Positions 7,674 through 14,657 of a DNA stretch of 19,951 bases are shown piece by piece. A program made the position numbers and the translations under genes. The stretch comes from Acidobacteriota bacterium (GTDB lineage Bacteria > Acidobacteriota > Terriglobia > UBA7540), in assembly GCA_021789565.1 (NCBI GenBank), contig JAJYJL010000020.1, positions 1 through 19,951 on the forward strand, in the 5' to 3' direction. Position 1 is the stretch's first letter; each line of letters opens with the position of its first letter. Under the pieces are notes generated by a model. The model saw only the letters and a program-made list of their open reading frames with translations. It had not been told where the DNA came from and ran no database searches.

Positions 7674-8759
7674 ATGCTGAACGTTGCCATCAAAAAACAG
7701 TTTGCCTCGAACGGCCGCGCTGGCTTTGCTCTCGACGCCGCCTTCACGGCCAGCGAGGGCATTACGGTTCTGTTCGGAGCGTCAGGTTCGGGCAAGACCA
7801 CCACGCTGCGGTCGATTGCGGGAATGATGACGCCCGACGCGGGCAGGATTTCGCTGGGCGATACAGTCTACTTCGATTCCGCCGCGCGCGTGAATCTCGC
7901 CATGCAGAAGCGCCGCGTGGGCTTTGTGTTTCAGGATTACCTGCTGTTTCCACACCTGACCGCTGCCGAGAACGTCGCCTATGGCGCCAAGGCGCCGCAC
8001 GACCACGATCGTCGCCGGCGCGTTGAAGAAATGCTCAAACTGGTTGGCGTGGATTACGCTGCCGGACGCCGCCCCGCAGAACTTTCCGGCGGCGAACAGC
8101 AGCGCGTGGCACTGGCGCGCGCGCTGGCCTCAGACCCGGCCATCCTGCTGCTGGACGAGCCGCTTTCTGCCGTTGACGTTACAACCCGCTCGCGCCTGCT
8201 TGACGAAATCGTCGAAGTGCAACGCAAGACGGACATGCCGTTTCTCTACGTCACTCACAGCCCGGCGGATGCGGTCCGCATTGGCGATGAATTGCTGGTG
8301 CTGGCGGAAGGCCAGATCGTGCAGCAGGGCAAACCGCTGGAAGTTTTTAACTCGCCGCTGAACGTTCCAGCCGTCCGCGTGGTGGGGACGGAAAATATTC
8401 TGGCGGGGCGGATAGAGGGCCATCAGGCGGAAGAGGGCATCAGCGTCGTGGACCTCGGCAAGTGCCGGATGGTCATCCCGCGCAGCCAGCTTGCTGAGGG
8501 CAGCCGCGTGACGCTGGGCATCCGGGCGGAAGACATCATCGTTTCCCGCGAACGCGTCAGCCGCACCAGCGCGCGGAACCTGCTGGCCGGGACCGTCAAA
8601 CGTCTGTTGCGCGACGGGGAAAGCATTGAACTGGTGGCCGATTGCGGAGTGGATCTCAAGGTGCGCATTACCCCGCAGGCCGAGCGTGCATTGGAACTCG
8701 CTCCCGGAGTGGAAATCTATCTCCTCATCAAGGCAAGCTCCTGCCACATCCTGCCGTGA
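7674..8759 (+). CDS. modC: Molybdate ABC transporter ATP-binding protein
   Basis: This 361-residue ATPase powers molybdate import. Walker A is GASGSGKTT at 35-43, the Q-loop glutamine is Gln87 (VFQDYLLFPHLT), the signature is LSGGEQQ at 137-143, and Walker B is ILLLDEP ending at 163. The switch histidine lies in YVTHS. The C-terminal third has the regulatory domain of ModC, with a Mop/TOBE unit at about 290-361 (LLAGTVKRLLRDGESIELVAD and so on) that binds oxyanion. It starts 3 nt after modB. The last 48 codons before the final Pro and stop (8610-8753) have a diverged second copy 2017 bp downstream at 10627-10770, described separately. Confidence 0.96.
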   Translation: MLNVAIKKQFASNGRAGFALDAAFTASEGITVLFGASGSGKTTTLRSIAGMMTPDAGRISLGDTVYFDSAARVNLAMQKRRVGFVFQDYLLFPHLTAAENVAYGAKAPHDHDRRRRVEEMLKLVGVDYAAGRRPAELSGGEQQRVALARALASDPAILLLDEPLSAVDVTTRSRLLDEIVEVQRKTDMPFLYVTHSPADAVRIGDELLVLAEGQIVQQGKPLEVFNSPLNVPAVRVVGTENILAGRIEGHQAEEGISVVDLGKCRMVIPRSQLAEGSRVTLGIRAEDIIVSRERVSRTSARNLLAGTVKRLLRDGESIELVADCGVDLKVRITPQAERALELAPGVEIYLLIKASSCHILP

Positions 8760-8860
8760 AGTAGAGACTTCCTCTCGCTGTTGGTTGAAAGGTTCGCGGC
8801 TTATCTGCCGGCTCGAAAAAACCGCCGAGGAGGTTGAAATGCCTGACTTCGGAGATTGTG

Positions 8861-8921
8861 TTTTCTGCTCGAACGATGCTTTGACTTTAGTATGCGTAAC
8901 TCATTGCAGAAAAGCGAGCAG
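8861..8921. other. Interlocked inverted repeats between modC and the DUF354 gene
   Basis: TTTTCTGC (8861-8868) is complementary to GCAGAAAA (8906-8913), and the overlapping CTGCTCG (8865-8871) is complementary to CGAGCAG (8915-8921). The two pairings share bases and cannot form together. They lie in the 191-bp space between the convergent modC and DUF354 genes, so they may serve as a bidirectional end-of-transcript structure. A GAGGAGGT followed by ATG at 8839 lies just upstream, but the frame it opens (8839-9231) runs far into the antisense of the DUF354 gene. Confidence 0.3.
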
Positions 8922-8950
8922 CCTTCCCCCTAAGGGCCATGTCATGACGG

Positions 8951-10066
8951 TCATGCTGCTATTCTTTGGCTGGGTCTTCCCGTCTCAACGATTGCAACGA
9001 GATTGTCGACAACTGTCCTCAAGGTATGGGAGTGGTGATTGGCGGGGGCCCGTCTTCGGGCGTCCTTCGGCACGACGATCTTCTCGCGAACGGCCGCGAC
9101 ACTTTCCAGGAGAACCAAACGGCCATCTTGTGCAAGGTATCGGTCAACTGCGCCAATCTTGCCCCGGAACACACTATAAACGGGCACGCCTAATGCCGCC
9201 GCCTCCCGGTTCATCGTGCCTCCGCCGCTGATGGCAAGATCAGAGCTCCAAAGCAAGCTAAGACCGTCAACGGCGTGCTCAGGAATAATCATCTTGCCCC
9301 TGGCAAAAAGCTCAGGCCAAAGCGACCTTGCGGCTGCTCCCTGTTTCTCGGTTCGCGGCAAAAGGACGATCCTGACGCCATGGAGTTCAGCAACAAAGTC
9401 GATTGCCGCGCGAAAAAGCACGTCACTCTCGGGGTTATAGTAATGGGCCTCATCGGCGGGCGGACGGGCGGTAACAACAAAGTCGTCGTCCTTCAATCCT
9501 AAGCGGGCTCTCAGGCTCGGATCGGGCCTGAATCCGGGAACATAAACATCCTCTTTGATCCCCTGATACTTGAGAATCCGGCGATTGTCAAACCCGATTG
9601 CAGAATCAGGAATAACCGAAGGAACCATAATCCAATCGGGATGTAACGCACCCAGCCCCTTCGTAAACTCGTAATCCCAAAGAGCAAATGATGGAATCCC
9701 CAGAAGATAAGCTGTAATCAACTGCGCGCGGGAGCCGTGGGCTACTGCAAGGCGCACCTTTTCCCTTCTGACCATGGAAGCAAGCTGCAAAGCACGGTAG
9801 CAGGTCCCGGCAATTTTGGCCATTTTGTGCTTGCCGTAGTGACGGCCGACAAACACACAGGGCAACTTGAAAAGGCCGGCTAAATCCCGAACCTGAAAAC
9901 AATCCCGCGCAGTCAAAATGATCGGATAGCCTAGCTCCTGAAGTTCTTTAACGATGGGCACAAAGAAAGGCACATGCGGCGAATTGTCCAAGTCAATCCA
10001 AATTTTTCCCTTTTTCTCGTCGTGAGTTGCCGACTTAAGAACGACTCGTCCCTCGTCATTCAGCAT
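8951..10066 (-). CDS. DUF354 family protein (GT-B / epimerase-like)
   Basis: This 371-residue protein belongs to the DUF354 family, which resembles GT-B glycosyltransferases and UDP-GlcNAc 2-epimerases but lacks an assigned reaction. Visible family marks are KIWIDLDNSPHVPFFVPIVKEL at about 20-41 (the N-terminal Rossmann entry with D-x-x-x-HVxFF), HGSRAQLITAYLLGIPSFALWDYEF in the middle, and the C-terminal donor-site-like segment DLAISGGGTMNREAAALGVPVYSVF with GGG and a Glu. The start at 10066 has GGAG 9 nt upstream. The gene is AT-richer than modC. It may take part in surface glycan or glycolipid synthesis, which is inference. It is convergent with modC and lies inside the interval bounded by the two copies of the modC 3' end. 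Confidence 0.85.
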   Translation of the reverse strand: MLNDEGRVVLKSATHDEKKGKIWIDLDNSPHVPFFVPIVKELQELGYPIILTARDCFQVRDLAGLFKLPCVFVGRHYGKHKMAKIAGTCYRALQLASMVRREKVRLAVAHGSRAQLITAYLLGIPSFALWDYEFTKGLGALHPDWIMVPSVIPDSAIGFDNRRILKYQGIKEDVYVPGFRPDPSLRARLGLKDDDFVVTARPPADEAHYYNPESDVLFRAAIDFVAELHGVRIVLLPRTEKQGAAARSLWPELFARGKMIIPEHAVDGLSLLWSSDLAISGGGTMNREAAALGVPVYSVFRGKIGAVDRYLAQDGRLVLLESVAAVREKIVVPKDARRRAPANHHSHTLRTVVDNLVAIVETGRPSQRIAA

Positions 10067-10626
10067 ATTTCATCGCTCCATTTGAAGATGAGAAGGATTC
10101 ATCTTTAACCTCCGCGAAGCCTTGGTGGTTTTGCGCTCCCCGCAGGGCGCCACGAACTTCCACAACAGGGCCCCAGGCAGAGTCCGCAAAGCGTGTTTCC
10201 AGGCCGCAGTTGTCCGGGCGGGTGCAGATTCGGGCCGCTTCATGCAGGTATTCGGAGCAACCGTTGCCCGTTCTTTTCACAACAGCACTCCCGGACTGAT
10301 GCTCCCCAAGCTCTTCCAGTTCCGGTGCGATCGGCTCACAGTCAAAGCGGCTTAGCAGGCGCATGGTTTAAGATGAATGCTTTTTATTACTTGGTTGCTT
10401 TTCTGCGTTCCCCCTTGGCAAATTCCTCTTAGCTGTATAGGCCAACCCCGCAGAATCACAACACTTGTAAAAGATAACCGGCCAGATTTGGGCTGTCTGG
10501 TCAAAAGCGCACGCGCCGTTGTTCAAAAAGGCACACCTCAGTCAAACGGCACATAATTCATGCTTCCGGAGATCAAGAGAACCGGGGCTCCGAAGCCTTC
10601 CTGTCTGCCACCGCTGCCCCCTTCAG
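10067..10626. other. 560-bp stretch without a confident gene
   Basis: A minus-strand frame of 102 codons (10056-10364) overlaps the DUF354 start by 11 bp. It could be a small upstream partner (it begins MRLLSRFDCEPIAPELEELG), but it has no Shine-Dalgarno and no family I recognise. From 10365 to 10626 the sequence is AT-richer and I see no gene, RNA or convincing promoter. It ends abruptly at the modC-like fragment. Confidence 0.5.
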
Positions 10627-10770
10627 CGCGACGGCGAAAGCATTGAGCGGGTGGCCGACTGCCGAGTGGATCTCAAGGTGCGCATCACGCCGCAGACCGC
10701 GCAGGCGCTGGAACTCGCTCCCGGTGTGGAGATTTATCTCCTCATCAAGGCAAGCTCCTTCCACATCCTC
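10627..10770 (+). pseudogene. Truncated second copy of the modC 3' end
   Basis: These 144 bases align without gaps to 8610-8753 of modC. I count 18 mismatches (126/144 identical) and 42 of 48 amino acids identical; the translation runs RDGESIERVADCRVDLKVRI onward to ASSFHIL. It corresponds to part of the C-terminal TOBE domain only. Homology starts sharply at an Arg codon and stops just before the position of the modC stop, after which the frame reads on as unrelated sequence. It has no start and cannot be a functional ATPase. Eleven of 17 changed codons are silent, so the copy diverged while still under coding constraint, pointing to an old paralogue or a related strain's modC rather than a fresh duplication. 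Confidence 0.88.
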
Positions 10771-10848
10771 AGTTGGCAGGCTGGTGCGCGGAATTGTCTG
10801 CTGGCCGTACGTTCCCCATTGCAACAGAGGGTCGCGCGGCGCCGAAGG

Positions 10849-11460
10849 TCACCGTGGCAGAGGTTTCAGCATGATGTCGCGGAACTTGATGGCGTTGTTC
10901 TTGTTGCACTGCAGACCGATGACTTCACCGGTGAGGTGCTTGGAGTTGTGGGCGTCCAGCAACTTCTTGCCGTTTAAAACCACCACGAAGTGGTCGCCGT
11001 CAGCGGTTATTTCATATCTGTTCCAGTGGTCGGAAATAATTTTGGCTGGCAGCGCCTTGACCGATCCGACCAGGCTGCCGGTGTTGAAGCCGGTGGGCAT
11101 GTTTGGCCAGATCTGGCATTCGTATCCACTGACCCAGGGAACCCCTTCTTTTTGGGCGCGAATAAAGACTCCGCTGTTAACGGTGCCGGCTGCGCGGAAC
11201 TGCAGTTTGAGAACATAGTCGCTCGAGGGCGCCAGCGTTCCCAGCCAGCCCGCGCTGGTTCCCGGGCAGGCAATCGCCCCGTTCTCGACCTTCCAATCTC
11301 CGCCCGTATGGACCTGCCACCCTTTCAGGGTTTTGCCGTCAAACAACGATACCCAGCCGTGCCGAGCGGCCCCTCGAGCAAAAGTGACGGTGCGCCTTTG
11401 GACAACCACTGACATCGCCAGAACGCCTAAAACTCCGATTCCTATAACCCAACGCCGCAT
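10849..11460 (-). CDS. DUF1080 (3-keto-disaccharide hydrolase-type) exported protein
   Basis: This 203-residue protein has a DUF1080 domain, a concanavalin-like jelly roll common in exported sugar-active proteins of Acidobacteriota, Planctomycetota and Bacteroidota and linked in some members to 3-keto-glycoside hydrolysis. Marks are WVSLFDGKTLKGWQVHTGGDWKVENGAIAC near the start, the strand SGVFIRAQ, YECQIWPN, HWNRYEITADGDHFVVVLNGKKL and the terminal IKFRDIMLKPL. An N-terminal hydrophobic segment (VIGIGVLGVLAMSVVV) is a signal peptide or anchor. I choose ATG at 11460 because GGGAGG lies 4 nt upstream; the frame stays open to 11514, but that extension would bury the ribosome binding site. It is a short single-domain member. 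Confidence 0.88.
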   Translation of the reverse strand: MRRWVIGIGVLGVLAMSVVVQRRTVTFARGAARHGWVSLFDGKTLKGWQVHTGGDWKVENGAIACPGTSAGWLGTLAPSSDYVLKLQFRAAGTVNSGVFIRAQKEGVPWVSGYECQIWPNMPTGFNTGSLVGSVKALPAKIISDHWNRYEITADGDHFVVVLNGKKLLDAHNSKHLTGEVIGLQCNKNNAIKFRDIMLKPLPR

Positions 11461-11531
11461 ATCTCCTCCCTTTTTCCATCGCGCTATCAGCTCCTCAGCC
11501 GATGCGCGGCACACCCGTCTCGGATAAAACG

Positions 11532-11768
11532 TCAGCTTGCGCGCTTGAGGCGCTTGAAGCCGTCGATGATGAACATGCGCATGAGAACCTGGTAGGGAAC
11601 GCCGCGGGCTTTTGCTTCGGCCTTGAGTTCCAGAATCAATTCAGGGTCTAGAGCCACTGAAGTCGGCTGCTTGCGAGACTCTTTCCGACGCTTCATCGCA
11701 GCCTTGATTTTCGCCGACTCAAAATCGACCTTCCGGTATTCGGATTCATTCTTCACGTAGCGAGACAT
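11532..11768 (-). CDS. Ribbon-helix-helix (CopG-like) antitoxin
   Basis: This protein of about 78 residues has a basic N-terminal half (KIKAAMKRRKESRKQ) and then a ribbon-helix-helix-like segment: PTSVALDPELILELKAEAKARGVPYQVLMRMFIIDGF. The strand plus two helices is the DNA-binding dimer fold of CopG-type antitoxins. It follows the BrnT-type toxin gene and overlaps its end by 23 bp, the usual toxin-first order of brnTA. ATG at 11768 has a purine-rich stretch before it; ATG at 11789 would add seven residues. It probably neutralises the toxin and represses the shared promoter through the palindrome at 12091-12111. It is closer to the CopG type than to classical BrnA. Confidence 0.8.
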   Translation of the reverse strand: MSRYVKNESEYRKVDFESAKIKAAMKRRKESRKQPTSVALDPELILELKAEAKARGVPYQVLMRMFIIDGFKRLKRAS

Positions 11769-12087
11769 AAAACTTTCTCTCTCTTTCATTCATTGGGCGA
11801 GCGGAAATCACTCGAATCTTCTGCAGGCGCAATGTGAAGGCTATGAAGAGCAACTTCCCCTCGCGGGTTTCGCCAAGGATACCGTATCTCGGCTCCATCG
11901 GTTGAGGCTGGAACTGCTCTCCGAGTGGAATGAAGCTCCGCTCCAGAAAAGCTTCTTCAGCCTCCTGACAACTGACACCGTGCTTTTGAAAGCTCTTGGT
12001 CGAGTTGCCCGCGTCCCACTCAAAAGAGAAGCGCTGAACCGCGAAAAGCCAGTCCCAAAGCCATTGGGCAAATCTGAACTTCGCCAT
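11746..12087 (-). CDS. brnT: BrnT-family ribonuclease toxin
   Basis: This 113-residue protein carries the BrnT (DUF497) pattern: FEWDAGNSTKSFQKHGVSCQEAEEAF at 22-47, EPRYGILGETREGKLLFIAFT at about 65-85, and the closing IRVISARPMNERERKFY at 91-107. BrnT is a RelE-like RNase that blocks translation when not bound by its antitoxin. The 20-residue N-terminal extension (MAKFRFAQWLWDWLFAVQRF) precedes the usual FEWD start and is unusual, but no other start codon occurs in it, and an in-frame TAG lies upstream in the palindrome region. There is no Shine-Dalgarno. The gene is first in the pair. Confidence 0.85.
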   Translation of the reverse strand: MAKFRFAQWLWDWLFAVQRFSFEWDAGNSTKSFQKHGVSCQEAEEAFLERSFIPLGEQFQPQPMEPRYGILGETREGKLLFIAFTLRLQKIRVISARPMNERERKFYVSLREE

Positions 12088-12089
12088 CG

Positions 12090-12118
12090 TGTATAGTGTA
12101 ACACACTATACTACGCAA
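12090..12118 (-). promoter_or_regulatory. brnT promoter with palindromic operator
   Basis: On the minus strand TTGCGT (12118-12113) and TATACA (12095-12090) are 17 nt apart. A perfect inverted repeat with arms GTATAGTGT and ACACTATAC and a 3-nt spacer fills 12091-12111, covering the spacer and most of the -10. This is the expected place for an autorepressor of a toxin-antitoxin pair. The -10 ends only 2 nt before the brnT ATG. The other half of the palindrome offers TATAGT (12110-12105) as an alternative -10, but without a good -35. Confidence 0.65.
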
Positions 12119-12155
12119 TACGGCAAACCTTGTTGAAAAAGGGCATATCTCTTAC

Positions 12156-13391
12156 CTATGAAAACCGAGTCCGTTTCCAGAGGAGCACGGCGCCGGCGAT
12201 GAGCAGGCCCATTGTGGCGGCCAGGAGGACAACGATCCAGCCGGCGTGTATCTCGATGGGCGGGCGCGTGGTTCCGTGGGCGAGCCAGACAAAGATGCCG
12301 ACGGCTGCAACGACGATGGCGATGTCCCACCATCGCCAGCCATGCGAGCGATTTGCCATGACGTCTTCGCCCGACTGCGCGCGAAAGACCTCATCGTGGT
12401 TGAGGCCGTAGCGGTCGCACTCGCGCTCAATCGCCTCGCTCCATGCGGCGTGCTCCGTGACCGGAGCTTCCGCCTGGCTGATGGCGAGCGCGCCCAGGAT
12501 CATCACCACCGACCCGGCCACCACCATCACCTGTGACGCCGAGCCGCGGCCGGACAGTTCGCCGAAAACCAGCGCGCCCCAGGCCAGCCCCCAGAGCTGG
12601 TTGGTGTTGGAAAGCGGAATACCGCGACCAATGCCGATATACTTTGCGGCGTACTGCTGGAACAGGTCGCCCAGGACCCAGCAGAAACCTCCGAGGAACA
12701 GCCAGAAGAGGGCGGGACGCGCCGCTGCAAGATCCATCATTACCGGATGCAGCCCGCCGCGAAAAACCAGTGCCAGCGCCGCCACCGTTCCGAGCTCGCC
12801 CACCGTAAAGACGGTGACGAACGAGAGCGGGTTCATGCCGCTCAGGTAGGCTTTGCGATAGGGAATATACATGGTGCCCCACAGCAGGCCGGCCCCCAGC
12901 GCCGCCAGGATTCCCGCCGTGGCGTGAGCGGAAGTCGTGAGCGGAGCGCTGGCCGAGGCGTAGGCCAGCAGGACCGCGCCGCCGGCAATCCCGATGGCGC
13001 CGCCCAGGACTTTTGCCTGCGCACTCTTCCCCGCCCCGCGCAGTTCGCGGAAAAAGAACCAGCCCCAGAACAGCCCTACCAGGCAGTTGGTGTTCCACAG
13101 CGGAAAGGCGATGGAAAGCCCCACGTCGCGGATGGCGAAGACGGTGAGGGTGTTGGCCACGGCCCACAACGCCCCGGCCAGGATGGCCCAGACGATGAGA
13201 TGGGCTTTGTCGCGCAGGTCGGTGAAGATGTATTCCGTTCCCTTCATGATGGTGGGGACCGTCCAGCGGGCCACGAAAACACCTGCCACCATGCCCAGAG
13301 AAATAATGAAGGGCGAGATGCCCAGCGTCACCAGTTTGGTGGGAGCCTCAGCGGCGCCCAGCCAGGCACCCGCGGCCAGGCCGCACAGCAC
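12156..13391 (-). CDS. GRP/RhaT-like sugar permease (DMT superfamily)
   Basis: This integral membrane protein of at least 411 residues has about ten hydrophobic segments in two related halves. Each half contains the same signature, NTNCLVGLFWGWFFFREL and NTNQLWGLAWGALVFGEL, which reflects the DMT internal duplication. The N-terminus (GLAAGAWLGAAEAPTKLV, then ISPFIISLGMVAGVFVARW) resembles L-rhamnose/glucose uptake permeases. After the core there is a soluble stretch (AWSEAIERECDRYGLNHDEVF and following) and two extra membrane segments with no counterpart in RhaT. GTG at 13391 is the nearest ordinary start but cuts into the first helix and has no ribosome site. CTG at 13445 has AGGAG 8 nt upstream and would give 429 residues. 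The substrate is unknown; the neighbour MIOX suggests inositol or a uronate. Confidence 0.85.
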   Translation of the reverse strand: MLCGLAAGAWLGAAEAPTKLVTLGISPFIISLGMVAGVFVARWTVPTIMKGTEYIFTDLRDKAHLIVWAILAGALWAVANTLTVFAIRDVGLSIAFPLWNTNCLVGLFWGWFFFRELRGAGKSAQAKVLGGAIGIAGGAVLLAYASASAPLTTSAHATAGILAALGAGLLWGTMYIPYRKAYLSGMNPLSFVTVFTVGELGTVAALALVFRGGLHPVMMDLAAARPALFWLFLGGFCWVLGDLFQQYAAKYIGIGRGIPLSNTNQLWGLAWGALVFGELSGRGSASQVMVVAGSVVMILGALAISQAEAPVTEHAAWSEAIERECDRYGLNHDEVFRAQSGEDVMANRSHGWRWWDIAIVVAAVGIFVWLAHGTTRPPIEIHAGWIVVLLAATMGLLIAGAVLLWKRTRFS

Positions 13392-13457
13392 GCCCAGCGT
13401 GTGCAGCGAGCGCGAAACGCCTGAAGAATGAAGTTGCCGGGCCAGTAGGTTTGCTCC

Positions 13458-13547
13458 TCAGCGGACGTACACCAGCAGCAGAATTCCGGCGGCCAGAACC
13501 GCCACCGGGACCCAAAACTGGCTGTCCGCAAGAATAGCTTTCGCCAT
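13458..13547 (-). CDS. 29-codon single-span membrane mini-ORF before the permease
   Basis: An ATG at 13547 opens 29 codons ending in TGA at 13458-13460. The peptide starts MAKAILADSQFWVPV and continues with a hydrophobic run ending LLLVYVR, a single membrane span with a positive inside end. It sits 67 nt after the MIOX stop and in the same frame as the permease. Its TGA overlaps the AGGAG that would serve a CTG start at 13445. It may be a genuine small membrane partner of the permease, or the original N-terminus cut off by a stop codon. No clear Shine-Dalgarno precedes the ATG. Confidence 0.45.
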   Translation of the reverse strand: MAKAILADSQFWVPVAVLAAGILLLVYVR

Positions 13548-13614
13548 CGATCGCTTCACACTGCACCCCAATCCTGATGTTGCAGAGAAATCCTGCCGCG
13601 AGGCGGAGGAGATT

Positions 13615-14511
13615 TTACCACTGAATCTCGGAAGGGAAATACCTGGAAATCAAATCTTCGTAATAAGGGCGAAGCGTTGTCACGTCCGGGCGTGTCTCGG
13701 CTTTGGAATATAAATCGTAGGGATTGAATTCTCGCACCCAGTGGAACATTTCCCGGTCATGATCGCTCATCAGATAGCCGTAGGCGCCTTCGCGGTGAGC
13801 CGGGTAGAACGAATGGTAGCGGACCATATAGAGCGCTTCTTCGGGCAGGTAATCCTTGACCACGTGATAGAGATACTCGTCGTGCCCCCAGGACATATCC
13901 ACGCTGCCGAGCCCGCCGTTCTCCTGATAAACACCCAGACGCGTCTGGTATTCCGGCACCTTTGAATCGGGATTCTCCGCGAAGAACTCGTGGAAAACAA
14001 TCTTGTCTGACCAGGCGCAACCCACCGGAAAAGTGTCGCCCACCACGGCCCATTGCGGCTCGCCCCACAGGCAGAGGATCTTGCCCAGGTCATGAATCAA
14101 GCCGGTCAGGATGAACCAGTCGGAGCGGCCGTCGCGGCGCGCCGCTTCAGACGTCTGCAATAGATGTTCGATCTGGGAAAGCTCGGTGTCGGGATCGCTT
14201 TCATCCACCAGCGTGTTCAGATATTCCATGGCTTCCCAGATGCCCATTTTCGCCCGGCTTCGGGAGACGAATTCCTCCTTCTTGCCGAGGACAAAATCGC
14301 GCGTCTGGTAGGTATGGTTCTGGCGGTAAAACTCGCGCACGCGAGGCGGCGTTGTGTCAGTATAATTTCGGAATTCTTCCTGTTTTTTCTCGGTCTGCTT
14401 CGGCGGAGCCGGCGGGGCGCCCTCCGGATAACGCGCCTTCACAAAATCATCCCACTCTTCCAGATCTTTCAACGGCCCCTGCTGAATTCGCAGATCAGCC
14501 TTTTGCCCCAT
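13615..14511 (-). CDS. myo-Inositol oxygenase
   Basis: This 298-residue protein is a di-iron oxygenase that opens myo-inositol to D-glucuronate with O2. The HD-domain ligands match mouse MIOX (His98, His123, Asp124, His194, His220, Asp253): here His116, His140-Asp141 in GLIHDLGK, His210 in SWGHDEYLYH, His233 in RYHSFYPAH, and Asp266 in NPYDLYSK. The interval 233-266 is 33, exactly as 220-253. Family motifs include RVREFYRQNHTYQTRDFV, GEPQWAVVGDTFPVGCAW and DRYHSFYP-like sequence, so it appears functional. The N-terminus (to about 50) is poorly conserved and Pro/Lys-rich. It is the first gene of a probable minus-strand operon with the mini-ORF and the GRP permease. MIOX is well known in eukaryotes and less common in bacteria. 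Confidence 0.95.
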   Translation of the reverse strand: MGQKADLRIQQGPLKDLEEWDDFVKARYPEGAPPAPPKQTEKKQEEFRNYTDTTPPRVREFYRQNHTYQTRDFVLGKKEEFVSRSRAKMGIWEAMEYLNTLVDESDPDTELSQIEHLLQTSEAARRDGRSDWFILTGLIHDLGKILCLWGEPQWAVVGDTFPVGCAWSDKIVFHEFFAENPDSKVPEYQTRLGVYQENGGLGSVDMSWGHDEYLYHVVKDYLPEEALYMVRYHSFYPAHREGAYGYLMSDHDREMFHWVREFNPYDLYSKAETRPDVTTLRPYYEDLISRYFPSEIQW

Positions 14512-14657
14512 AGCAGCACCACCTTTCTTTTGCGTCCATTTTTACACACCGACCCCGGTGAGTCAACGGAGCAGGAACTTCACGGATTTCTTCAGCCTGA
14601 TGTTCCACAAGCCTTTTCAACGTACCTGAATGCTGTTAACGGGAGATTTCAGCAAGC

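Noticed and set aside
8839..9231. Short Cys-containing frame with a good ribosome site as a full gene
   Set aside because: About 70% of it is antisense to the DUF354 gene; kept only as a low-interest observation.
10691..10701. CGCAGACCGC occurring again in the modC-like fragment
   Set aside because: It is explained by the coding sequence there and lacks the second arm of the palindrome at 5518-5544.
10519..10977. 152-codon plus-strand frame containing the modC-like segment
   Set aside because: Only 10627-10770 is homologous to anything; the rest is unrelated sequence and antisense of the DUF1080 gene, so it is a relic and not a gene.
12427..13167. 246-codon alternative frame on the minus strand in the permease gene
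   Set aside because: It overlaps the permease, which has clear membrane helices and duplicated motifs; this frame is Arg/Gly-rich without motifs.
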